Positions 55,875-63,083 of a stretch of 64,000 nucleotides of DNA are shown here, piece after piece (the stretch's first letter is position 1; each line of letters starts with the position of its first letter). Source of the stretch: Terriglobia bacterium (GTDB taxonomy: Bacteria > Acidobacteriota > Terriglobia > Acidiferrales > UBA7541); NCBI GenBank assembly GCA_023512135.1, contig JAIMAG010000011.1:1-64000 (forward strand), in the 5' to 3' direction. A model generated the notes under the pieces. The model was not told where the DNA came from, searched no databases, and saw nothing but the letters and a program-made list of their open reading frames with translations. The position numbers and the translations under genes were made by a program.

Positions 55875-56668
55875 GGTGCGGGCTCCGGGGACGGCAGCAG
55901 GCGGGCCAGGGCCGCTTCGAGCGTATCGGTGGCGGTGCGGCGCAGCAGCTCGGCAGGGGAAGCGCAGGCCAGCAGGCGCCCGGAGTCGAGCAGCAGAATG
56001 CGGTCGGCCAGGGCGCGCACTTCCTCCAGCGCGTGCGAGCTGAACAGAACCGTGATGCCCTCACGGTCCATCAATTCCTCGCGGAGCAGGCGGCGGAAGG
56101 ATGCCGCGGCGAGCGGGTCCAGGCTGCGGGTGGGTTCGTCGAGCAACAGCACCGGTGGCCGATGCAGCAGTGCCCGCGCGAGACTGAGGCGGTGGACCGT
56201 ACCGGTCGAAAGCGTGCGCACCTGGCGGTCGAGCGCCGGCCCCAGGTGCAGCCATTCGGCCAGCTCGGCGATGCGGGCGCGTGCTTCGGCGTCCCGAAGA
56301 TTGTTCAGGGTGGCGAAGAAGCGGAGATTTTCCCGGGCAGTGAGCCGGGCATAAAAACCGCCGTCAGTGCCGCTGTGCACGCCGATGCGGCGGCGAACTT
56401 CGGCCGGGTGCCGCACAACGTCGAAACCGGCCACGCGCGCCGTACCCCGGGTGGGCAGCAGCAGCGTGGCGAGAATGCGCAGCAGGGTGGACTTGCCCGC
56501 TCCGTTCGGGCCCACAAGGGCCATGGCGGTGCCCGGTTCCTGCGTGAAGGAAACCGCCGCCAGCGCGCGGAGCGTGGCGCGGGCGAGCGGTTGCAGCATG
56601 GCGCGCCAGCCCGTTTGCGCCGGCGGGAAATACTTGAACAGGTTTTCGACAATCAGAACCGGAGCCAC
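55871..56668 (-). CDS. ABC transporter ATP-binding protein
   Basis: The 265-residue ATPase has Walker A GPNGAGKST, the signature LSTGTVHRLSLARALL (with LSTGT in place of LSGGQ, as in antibiotic and multidrug ABC-2 ATPases), Walker B PVLLLDEPTRSLDP and a switch His (SSHALEEV). It powers the permease encoded just downstream. The start is uncertain: GTG 56668 gives the usual N-terminus (VAPVLIVENLFKYFPP) and ATG 56749 would add an unusual Cys/His-rich stretch. Confidence 0.87.
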   Translation of the reverse strand: MAPVLIVENLFKYFPPAQTGWRAMLQPLARATLRALAAVSFTQEPGTAMALVGPNGAGKSTLLRILATLLLPTRGTARVAGFDVVRHPAEVRRRIGVHSGTDGGFYARLTARENLRFFATLNNLRDAEARARIAELAEWLHLGPALDRQVRTLSTGTVHRLSLARALLHRPPVLLLDEPTRSLDPLAAASFRRLLREELMDREGITVLFSSHALEEVRALADRILLLDSGRLLACASPAELLRRTATDTLEAALARLLPSPEPAP

Positions 56669-56754
56669 AAGTTGCCCGACACAGCAATGCTTCGCTGCGT
56701 AATGATGTTTTGCGTGCACGGTTGTTATACACGAGAAGAAAGCGAACAATCCAG

Positions 56755-56783
56755 TTGCGGCTCGGGTAGGCTCTTCCTAGAAT
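56755..56783 (+). promoter_or_regulatory. Candidate promoter of the lasso-peptide operon
   Basis: TTGCGG at 56755-56760 and TAGAAT at 56778-56783 are exactly 17 bases apart. The -10 element overlaps an ATG at 56782, so that ATG cannot be the start of B1, which supports GTG 56899. Confidence 0.5.
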
Positions 56784-56898
56784 GAATGGCGGTCATCCAG
56801 CAGGAAAGCGATCCTGGAGGCTGTGCGGCCGAGTTCCGGCCAACGACGCAGGCGCAGCGCGGGGATTCACCACTACAAGCAGGGGGCGATTCGCAGTA

Positions 56899-57198
56899 GT
56901 GGAGCGCAGAATTTCACCACACACGATCGTTCGTGCGGTCAACGAGCAGGTTTTCTGCGAGCTGGCCGGTGAAGCAACCATCCTGAACCTGAAAAACGGC
57001 GTCTATTACGGGCTCGACCGGGTCGGCAGCCGCATCTGGAGCCTGCTGCAGCAGGCACGCCGGGTACAGGAGATTCGCGACACGCTGCTGGAAGAATACG
57101 AAGTCACGGCCGAGCGGTGCGAACGGGATCTGCTGGTGCTGCTCGAGCAACTCTCCGCTGAGGGTCTGATCGAGATCCAAGATGGGTCGGCTGCGTAG
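56899..57198 (+). CDS. Lasso peptide B1 / PqqD-like leader-recognition protein
   Basis: This roughly 99-residue protein is a PqqD-like RiPP recognition element. It has the strands TIVRAVNEQVFCELAGEATILNLKNGVYYGLDRVGSRIW and helices LLQQARRVQEIRDTLLEEYEVTAERCERDLLVLLEQLSAEGLI that form the winged-helix leader-binding fold. In lasso pathways B1 holds the precursor leader and presents it to the B2 protease. The start is uncertain: GTG 56899 gives the family length; ATG 56782 would add 39 Arg-rich residues and lies on the candidate promoter. It overlaps B2 by 17 bases. Confidence 0.82.
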   Translation: MERRISPHTIVRAVNEQVFCELAGEATILNLKNGVYYGLDRVGSRIWSLLQQARRVQEIRDTLLEEYEVTAERCERDLLVLLEQLSAEGLIEIQDGSAA

Positions 57199-57610
57199 AT
57201 ACCTGGGGCTGCCGGCCGCGGAGCGGCGGCTGTTCCATCGCGCCCTGGCGGCCGTGGTGCGGGTCCGCGTGCGCCTATGGTTGCTGCCGTTCGCGGTGAT
57301 TCGCAGGCAGATCGATCACGAGTCGGCGCCCCGTTCTGCACCTCGGCAGCTCTGGACGCCGGAGCAAATCGCCCGGGCCGTGCGCCGGGCCGGCCGGTGT
57401 GTGCCCCGGGCAAGCTGTCTGGTGCTGGCGCTGGCGGCACGCGAATTGTGTGCTGAGGCAGGCCACCCGACGCGAGTGCACGTGGGCGTGCGCCCGGGCG
57501 GGAAGTTCGCTGCACACGCCTGGCTGGAATGCGCGGGTCGCGTACTGCTGGGTGGCGAGGATGCCGACGACTATGCGCCGCTGCTGACGCTGGGAGAACG
57601 ACAGACATGA
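57182..57610 (+). CDS. Lasso peptide B2 protease (transglutaminase-like)
   Basis: B2 cuts the leader from the lasso precursor. The 142-residue protein has the B2-type transglutaminase core: C79 in the ASCLVLALAAREL helix and H112 in FAAHAWLE, with acidic residues (126, 127, 129, 130) after the next strand. The N-terminal helix (FHRALAAVVRVRVRLWLLPF) is typical of stand-alone B2 proteins. It overlaps B1 by 17 bases and the cyclase gene by 4 (ATGA), so all three are translationally coupled. The order B1-B2-C followed by precursors differs from clusters in which the precursor comes first. Confidence 0.88.
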   Translation: MGRLRRYLGLPAAERRLFHRALAAVVRVRVRLWLLPFAVIRRQIDHESAPRSAPRQLWTPEQIARAVRRAGRCVPRASCLVLALAARELCAEAGHPTRVHVGVRPGGKFAAHAWLECAGRVLLGGEDADDYAPLLTLGERQT

Positions 57611-59592
57611 GCGGGTTGGCGGGCATCTGGAATCTGGATGGGCGTCCGGTGGAGCGCCGGCTGCTGGCAGAGATGAACGCACGGCTGGCACACCGGGGCG
57701 GCGATGGCGAAGGTCTGTGGGTGAAAGGTGCCACGGGTCTGGCCTGCCAGTTGCGTCGCGTGACGCCCGAATCGCTGCAGGAGCGGCAGCCGCTGGTGGA
57801 TGCGGCCGGGCGCGTGCTGGTGTTCGACGGGCGGCTCGACTGCCGCGAGGAGCTGCTTGCGGCGCTGCCCGCAGGTGCTCCGGTCGCCGCCGACGCTCCG
57901 GACCCGGAGCTGCTGCTGGCCGCCTATGACGCGCTGGGCGAGCGGCTGTGGGAGCGGCTGGACGGCGATTTCGCGCTGGCCCTGTATGACGCCGGCCGAC
58001 GCGAGCTGCTGCTGGTGCGCGACCGGTTGGGCGTGCGTCCGCTGTACTACTACCAGGCCGGCGCGGTGTTCCTGTTCGCTTCGGAAATCAAACCGCTCCT
58101 GGCGCATCCGGAAGTGCGCACGCGGCCCAATGATCTCGACCTGGCCGATTTTCTGCTGGCCGATAGTCCCCTGCACCACAACGGCGTGACGTTTTTCAGC
58201 GACATCCGGCATGTGCCGCCTTCGCATCTGCTCCGCATCACGCCGCAGCAGACCGCGCTGCGCCGTTACTGGGATTTCCCCGTCGAGCGCCGGCTTCGCT
58301 TCCGGCAGCGGAGCGAATATGCCGAAGCGCTGCGGCACTACCTGGAGCGAGCGGTGCGGCGGCGACTGCGCAGCGCGTATCCGGTGGCTGTTTCGGTAAG
58401 CGGGGGTCTGGATTCTTCTTCCGTGTTCTGCCTGGCCGAGCGGCTGCGCGCTGCCGGAGCGGTGCCCCAGGTGCCGTTGTGTGGATTCACGTTCGCTACG
58501 CCGTCGGGCACGATTGCCGACGAGATGATGTATGTCGAGGCCATCGAGCGTGAATACGGCGCACGCATCGAACGCGTGCCCGTATGCCGCGGCATGCTGG
58601 ACGGGGACGCAGAGGCGATGGAGGCGGTGCGCGAGCTGGTGACGGTCACCGAGATGCCCTTCCTCGACGAACAACTGGCGACCTCGCGGCGACTCTACGC
58701 GGCCATCCGGGCGACGGGCGCCCGTACCCTGCTGACCGGGCACTGGGGCGACCAGGTGCTGTTCGCCCAGGCCTACCTGGTGGAGCTCGTCCGGCGGCTG
58801 CGCTGGCTGACCGTGTACGCACACCTGCGCGAGTACACGCGCTGGCTCACCGATACCGACCCGCGCGCGCTGTGGCAGCGCTTTCTGATGGACCTGGTGA
58901 AATATCACACGCCCGCTCGTGCGCTGCCGCTGCTGCGGCTGCTCCGCCGGAAGTTGCTGGGACGGACGCGCGATTGCGCCTGGTATGCGGACTGGTTCCG
59001 CGAGCTGGCCACCCGCGGCGTGTACCGGAATCCGTATGACGGCAAGCGGTTCGCATCGCTGCATGCGCGCTCGTTGTACGAGGATGCACGCGCGCGCTAC
59101 TACGTGCTCAGCCTGGAGTGGAACGACAAGGTCGGCGCCGCCGAGGGTTTCCAGATGGCGTTCCCGTTTCTCGATCCCGAGCTGCTCAGTTTCCTGATGG
59201 CGATTCCCGGTGAAGTGCTGACGGCCGACGGTGTCCCGAAAGCCCTGCTGCGCGAAGCCATGCGCGGCATCCTGCCGGAAGAGATTCGCGGGCGCACCTG
59301 GAAAGCGGATTTCACGGCGTTCATCCGGGAGGGCATGCAGCAGGACCTGCCGGCTCTGCTCCGGCACCTGCGGGCGGATCGGCGGCTGCGTTTGTCCGAT
59401 TATGTGGACGAAGCGCGGCTGGAGGCGATGCTGGCGGCACTGGAAGCTAACGGACTGCGACAGGGCGATCCCGAAGGCGCTCAGCTCTGCAACCTGATCG
59501 GGCTTTCGATCTGGCTGCGCCAGTTCTTTGGTGGGGACAGCGTCGCACGGACTGAAACGGCGCCATGTGAACCCGCAGCCCAGTGCGCTTGA
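57607..59592 (+). CDS. Lasso peptide cyclase C (asparagine-synthetase-like)
   Basis: The cyclase adenylates the ring-closing Asp or Glu side chain of the core and joins it to the freed N-terminus. The 661-residue protein has an N-terminal glutaminase-like domain (MSGLAGIWNLDGRPV, GEGLWVKGATGLACQLRRVTPESLQERQPL) whose catalytic Cys2 is replaced by Ser, and an AsnB-like synthetase domain with the ATP-pyrophosphatase motif S265-GGLDSS-271. The loss of Cys2 agrees with an enzyme that does not use glutamine. The start is ATG 57607, overlapping B2. The precursor gene A1 follows 36 bases after the stop. Confidence 0.88.
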   Translation: MSGLAGIWNLDGRPVERRLLAEMNARLAHRGGDGEGLWVKGATGLACQLRRVTPESLQERQPLVDAAGRVLVFDGRLDCREELLAALPAGAPVAADAPDPELLLAAYDALGERLWERLDGDFALALYDAGRRELLLVRDRLGVRPLYYYQAGAVFLFASEIKPLLAHPEVRTRPNDLDLADFLLADSPLHHNGVTFFSDIRHVPPSHLLRITPQQTALRRYWDFPVERRLRFRQRSEYAEALRHYLERAVRRRLRSAYPVAVSVSGGLDSSSVFCLAERLRAAGAVPQVPLCGFTFATPSGTIADEMMYVEAIEREYGARIERVPVCRGMLDGDAEAMEAVRELVTVTEMPFLDEQLATSRRLYAAIRATGARTLLTGHWGDQVLFAQAYLVELVRRLRWLTVYAHLREYTRWLTDTDPRALWQRFLMDLVKYHTPARALPLLRLLRRKLLGRTRDCAWYADWFRELATRGVYRNPYDGKRFASLHARSLYEDARARYYVLSLEWNDKVGAAEGFQMAFPFLDPELLSFLMAIPGEVLTADGVPKALLREAMRGILPEEIRGRTWKADFTAFIREGMQQDLPALLRHLRADRRLRLSDYVDEARLEAMLAALEANGLRQGDPEGAQLCNLIGLSIWLRQFFGGDSVARTETAPCEPAAQCA

Positions 59593-59628
59593 TTCCAATA
59601 CATGTGTTTCGGGAGGTAGGAAACCGAC

Positions 59629-59793
59629 TTGCGCCGAATCGAGGCGAATGCATGCACAAAGAAAACCTATCTGCGGCCGCGGCTCATCGTCTATGGCGAC
59701 CTGTTCCGCCTGACGCAGGTCAAGGGCGGAGCGATGGGCGATGGCGGCGGCGGTGCCAAACCCCGTACCCGGTTAGCAGGCCCTCGCACTTGA
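59629..59793 (+). CDS. Lasso peptide precursor A1 (start or frame uncertain)
   Basis: A very short gene in the gap after the cyclase. Its leader contains T-Y-L-R-P-R-L-I-V-Y-G-D-L-F-R-L-T-Q, matching the lasso leader pattern Y-x2-P-x-L-x3-G-x5-T. After T-Q comes a core of 24 residues beginning VKGGAMGD, with Asp at core position 8, then a Gly run, AKPRTR and a C-terminal GPRT. The only in-frame initiator is TTG 59629, with a GGGAGGTAGG stretch at 59611-59620, giving 54 residues. A better start, ATG 59652 with GAGG 7 bases upstream, is in the frame that would read MHKETYLRP if one A of the AAAA at 59662-59665 were missing. So this may be a frameshifted gene or a sequencing slip. The second half is nearly identical to A2, which supports coding. 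Confidence 0.6.
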   Translation: MRRIEANACTKKTYLRPRLIVYGDLFRLTQVKGGAMGDGGGGAKPRTRLAGPRT

Positions 59794-60161
59794 TCGTTGC
59801 AGGCAAGCAGGTAACCAAGGAGGACAGCGGCCAGCGCGCTGCGCAGTCGAGGCCCAGGGAACGCGTGATAGTGAATCTGCGATGAACCGCGGAAGGCTGT
59901 CCCTGCTCGGCCTCCGAAAGTGGAGCATGCGACGCTGAAGCCACTGCGAAAGTCCGGGAATCAGTGCCTCGCTGGCCGGGAAAGCGGACGTATTGAATGA
60001 TATTGTTAATTGCTGTAGCAGAACAAAAAATTATCTTGCAGCCACTGCAACCTCACGTTATTCTAATCCCGCTTTGATGGTCGGCCACCAGTGGTGCTGG
60101 CTGACGAGAGGAACGCTTCAGGTTAAAAACCAGCCATTCAGAGCGGTGGGGAGATAGGGCC
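59794..60161 (+). other. A1-A2 spacer with AT-rich promoter-like region and two dyads
   Basis: This 368-base spacer has no supported gene. Its right part (about 59990-60075) is AT-rich. It contains TTGCAG-CCA-CTGCAA (60036-60050), a perfect dyad, and an imperfect one, TGCT-GT-AGCA (60011-60020). TTGCAG at 60036 is 17 bases from TATTCT at 60059-60064, a weak candidate promoter for A2. The dyads could be a binding site for a regulator. Confidence 0.45.
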
Positions 60162-60317
60162 GTGAAAGAAGCAAAACCAGTTCCCAAGAAACCCTGGTCG
60201 GTTCCCCGTTTGACGGTTCATGGCGACCTGCTCCGCCTGACGCAGGTCAAAGGTGGAGCTTCGGGAGATGGCGGGGGCGCGAAACCAAATACCAAGTCGG
60301 CTGGTTTCCCCACTTAA
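60162..60317 (+). CDS. Lasso peptide precursor A2
   Basis: This 51-residue peptide starts at GTG 60162 with GGGGAG 8 bases upstream. Its leader of 28 residues contains W12-S-V-P15-R-L17-T-V-H-G21-D-L-L-R-L-T27-Q28, the lasso leader pattern with Trp for Tyr. Taking cleavage two residues after the conserved Thr, the core is 23 residues beginning V-K-G-G-A-S-G-D, with Asp8 the likely ring-closing residue (8-residue ring from the Val1 amine), then G-G-G-A-K-P-N-T-K-S and G-F-P-T at the end. The terminal Thr could be a target of the neighbouring kinase. It is a paralogue of A1 with the same GDLx-R-L-T-Q-V-K-G-G-A stretch. Confidence 0.78.
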   Translation: MKEAKPVPKKPWSVPRLTVHGDLLRLTQVKGGASGDGGGAKPNTKSAGFPT

Positions 60318-60402
60318 CATCAAAAGAATCCGCACGGAATTGCCCGGCCGCTCTCGGAGTATGTTTCCCCGGCGGTGTATCTGAGAACGGCTCGCACCGA
60401 AG

Positions 60403-60408
60403 TATAAT
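60403..60408 (+). promoter_or_regulatory. TATAAT element for the lasso kinase, leaderless mRNA
   Basis: A perfect TATAAT ends 8 bases before the kinase ATG and no Shine-Dalgarno site lies between. A transcript from here would start at or within 2 bases of the start codon. No good -35 hexamer is seen. Confidence 0.4.
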
Positions 60409-60416
60409 CCACCTGC

Positions 60417-61352
60417 ATGCCAATCCACCGGCTGTACGGGCTTGCTGTGCGTTGCCAGTGGCCTTTGCCATGGCCCGACGCGGAGGTAGAACCATTTGCC
60501 AGCGTGGAGGTCGGCGAAGGCGCGCCGGAAATTTTTCATGAGGGCGCCGAGCGAGCGCGGAACGGCCCCCGGCCGGATGACTGGTTTCACTGCGTGCGCC
60601 TGAGCGGTGGCGGCACCTATCTGCGGTGGGCCGGGCTGTTCGAGTTTGTGGTTTCGCCCGACGGGCACCGCATTTTTGGCCGGCCGCTGGCCGAGGCAAC
60701 CGCCGAATCGTTTCACACCTACCTGTTCGGCCAGGTGCTTTCCTTTGCGCTGCTGCGACAGGGGTGCGAACCGCTCCACGCCACCGCCGTGGTCATCAGC
60801 GGCGAGGCGGTGGCTTTCCTGGCCGACCCGGGCGGCGGGAAGTCCACGCTGGCCGCCACGTTTTTGCAAGCCGGGTTCCCGCTGCTGACGGACGACCTGC
60901 TGGTGGTCCGCCGACAGGGAGAAAGATTTTTCGCCTATCCGGGCCCGGCGCGGCTGAAGCTGTTTCCGGAAATTGCGCGTGCGGTATTGGGCCCTGTGGC
61001 CGATGGCGTGCCGTTGAACAGCGGCACACCGAAGCGCATCCTGCCGCTGGGCGAAGACCAGTGGCACCGCCGTCCGGCGCCGCTGCGCGTGCTCTATGTG
61101 CTGGACGCGGCGGAAGGCGCAAGCAGTTCGCAGCGCATTCGCATCCAGAAGCTTTCGCCTTCGCGCGGGCTGGTGGAGCTGCTCCGCGGGACCTTCAATG
61201 CGGTGATCACCGAGCCGGAGCGACTGAAGCAGCAGTTCCTGCAGACCGCGGAGCTGGCCCGGGCCATCGCGGTCAAGCGGCTCTGCTACCCGCGCGAGTT
61301 GCAGCAACTGGCTGCGGTGCGCGAGGCGGTACTGGCTGACCTGGCCCGATGA
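60417..61352 (+). CDS. HprK-like lasso peptide kinase
   Basis: The 311-residue product resembles the kinase domain of HPr kinase: H121 in LHATAVVISG, a P-loop ADPGGGKST (136-144) and the acidic pair D159-D160 in PLLTDDLLVV. It lacks the long HprK N-terminal domain. Kinases of this kind beside lasso genes (for example PadeK and ThcoK) phosphorylate the C-terminal Ser of the precursor. Here both precursors end in Thr rather than Ser, so specificity may differ. Its stop overlaps the next gene by 4 bases. Confidence 0.85.
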   Translation: MPIHRLYGLAVRCQWPLPWPDAEVEPFASVEVGEGAPEIFHEGAERARNGPRPDDWFHCVRLSGGGTYLRWAGLFEFVVSPDGHRIFGRPLAEATAESFHTYLFGQVLSFALLRQGCEPLHATAVVISGEAVAFLADPGGGKSTLAATFLQAGFPLLTDDLLVVRRQGERFFAYPGPARLKLFPEIARAVLGPVADGVPLNSGTPKRILPLGEDQWHRRPAPLRVLYVLDAAEGASSSQRIRIQKLSPSRGLVELLRGTFNAVITEPERLKQQFLQTAELARAIAVKRLCYPRELQQLAAVREAVLADLAR

Positions 61353-63016
61353 CGACCCTTTCCAAATCTACTGCCAGCAACGCAGCCGCACTCCGCCCGG
61401 AGCAGGCCGCGCTGTTGCTGCTGGCGCGAACGGAACTGGACACCACCCAGCAGGCGCAACTGCGCTCCCTGCTCGGCCAGGTGGACTGGGATAGTTTGAT
61501 TCTTCTGGCCGAACGACACGGGCTGCTGCCATTGCTGAACGAGCATCTGGCCCGCATCGAGCCAGGCGCGCTGCCGCCACACTGGCAGCCGTTTGTGGCG
61601 CGCTACGTGGAAGCGGCTGCGGTCAACGGGTTGGAGCTCACCGCGGAGCTGGTGCGCGTGGTCCGCGCCCTGGCCGAGCAGGGCATCACCGCCGTGCCGT
61701 ACAAGGGCCCGGTGGTGGCCAAACAGCTCTTCGGCAATCTGGCGCTGCGCATGTTCGGCGACCTGGACCTTCTGGTGCGGGAGCGCGACATAGTCGCAGC
61801 GGCTGCCGTGCTGGAGCGATGCGGCTACGCCGCAACGTTCGGCTTCGATACAACCAGGCCCTGGCGCCACGGCGCACCGGGCCAGTATGCATTCCGGCAC
61901 CGTGAGCAGCACCGCCTGGTGGAACTCCACACCGAAGCGACCCTGCGCTATTTCCCCGTGCGCGCTGATTTCGATGAATTCTGGCTCCGGCTGCAGCCCC
62001 TGCCGATGGGCGACGCAAGCCTCTCCACGCTGGCTGCGGAAGACCTGCTGCTGTTTCTGTGCGTGCATGGCGCGAAGGATTTCTGGGAGCGGCTGGCGTG
62101 GATTGCCGATGTGGCGCAGCTGGTGCGGAAGCATCCGGATTTGGACTGGGCAGCGGCGCTGGAGCGCGCGGAACGCTACGGCGCCGGACGAATCGTGCGG
62201 CTGGGGCTGACGCTGGCGCAGGATTTGCTGGATGCGCCGCTGCCGGAAAGCATCGCCGCGCAGGTGCGCGCGGATGCGGTTGCCGTTTCGCTGGCGCGGC
62301 AGATTGCCCGGGAGTTGTTCGCCGAAGCGAGCAGCTTCGAAGGGCTCATGCGACGGTTCTGGTTTCGCCTGCGACTGCACGGCCAGGTGGGCGGAGGGCT
62401 GCGCTATGCGTCGCGGATGGTGCTCCTGCCCACGGAGGAAGACTGGGAGGCGGTGCGACTGCCGCAGGCATTGCACGGGCTGTATTACCTGGTGCGGCCG
62501 GCGCGGCTGGCGTGGCGGTATGGCATGGGGCTGCTGGGTCGCGCGAAGGTACCGGACCTGGGCAACTACGTGCCGACGCCGGAAGAAGTGGTCGTGCGGA
62601 TGCTGGAGCTGGCCGAGGTGAAGCCAGAAGACGTGGTCTACGACCTGGGCTGCGGCGATGGCCGCTGCGTGGTGCTGGCGGCGAAGCGATTCGGCGCGCG
62701 CGGCGTGGGCGTGGAGATCGACCCGCGGCGCATTGCGGAAGCGCGTGCACGCGTCCGGCGCGAGGGCGTGGCCGACCGGGTGCGCATCCTGCAGCAGGAT
62801 GCGCGCCGCGTGTCCCTGCGCGAGGCCACTGTGGTGCTGTTGACCCTGACCGGCATGGCCCACCTGAAGCTGCGGGAGAAGTTGCGCCGGGAGCTCCCTG
62901 CCGGAGCACGCATCGTGGCCCGGCGGAATCACCTGGGCGCCTGGGCACCGGCGCATTCGGAAGAGTTTGTGGACCATGGGGGCGCGGTGAACGTGCTCTA
63001 CCTGTGGCGGTTGTGA
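61349..63016 (+). CDS. Nucleotidyltransferase fused to a class I SAM methyltransferase
   Basis: The 555-residue protein has two parts. Residues about 1-380 match the nucleotidyltransferase family found in lasso clusters with kinases (as in paeninodin): VPYKGPVVAKQLFGNLALRMFGDLDLLV, with D138 and D140 as likely metal ligands, and a later helical region. Residues about 395-555 form a class I methyltransferase: NYVPTPEEVVVRMLEL, VYDLGCGDGRCVVLAAKRFG (DLGCGDG at 432) and VEIDPRRIAEAR. I do not know this fusion from described lasso clusters. Possible target: the phosphorylated or C-terminal carboxyl end of the peptide; this is speculation. It overlaps the kinase gene by 4 bases. Confidence 0.8.
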   Translation: MTTLSKSTASNAAALRPEQAALLLLARTELDTTQQAQLRSLLGQVDWDSLILLAERHGLLPLLNEHLARIEPGALPPHWQPFVARYVEAAAVNGLELTAELVRVVRALAEQGITAVPYKGPVVAKQLFGNLALRMFGDLDLLVRERDIVAAAAVLERCGYAATFGFDTTRPWRHGAPGQYAFRHREQHRLVELHTEATLRYFPVRADFDEFWLRLQPLPMGDASLSTLAAEDLLLFLCVHGAKDFWERLAWIADVAQLVRKHPDLDWAAALERAERYGAGRIVRLGLTLAQDLLDAPLPESIAAQVRADAVAVSLARQIARELFAEASSFEGLMRRFWFRLRLHGQVGGGLRYASRMVLLPTEEDWEAVRLPQALHGLYYLVRPARLAWRYGMGLLGRAKVPDLGNYVPTPEEVVVRMLELAEVKPEDVVYDLGCGDGRCVVLAAKRFGARGVGVEIDPRRIAEARARVRREGVADRVRILQQDARRVSLREATVVLLTLTGMAHLKLREKLRRELPAGARIVARRNHLGAWAPAHSEEFVDHGGAVNVLYLWRL

Positions 63017-63083
63017 ACCCGGACCGCGGCGGGCGCGGTTTTTTGTTGCGCGGCGGCCCGGGATGCCGGCAGACTTTCGACCC

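Noticed and set aside
56782-56898. N-terminal extension of B1 from ATG 56782
   Set aside because: The ATG overlaps a candidate -10 element, has no ribosome binding site and the added residues are Arg-rich and unlike PqqD proteins.
59794-60161. A third lasso precursor between A1 and A2
   Set aside because: No frame in the spacer carries the P-x-L-x3-G-x5-T leader pattern; the longest small frames are random-looking.
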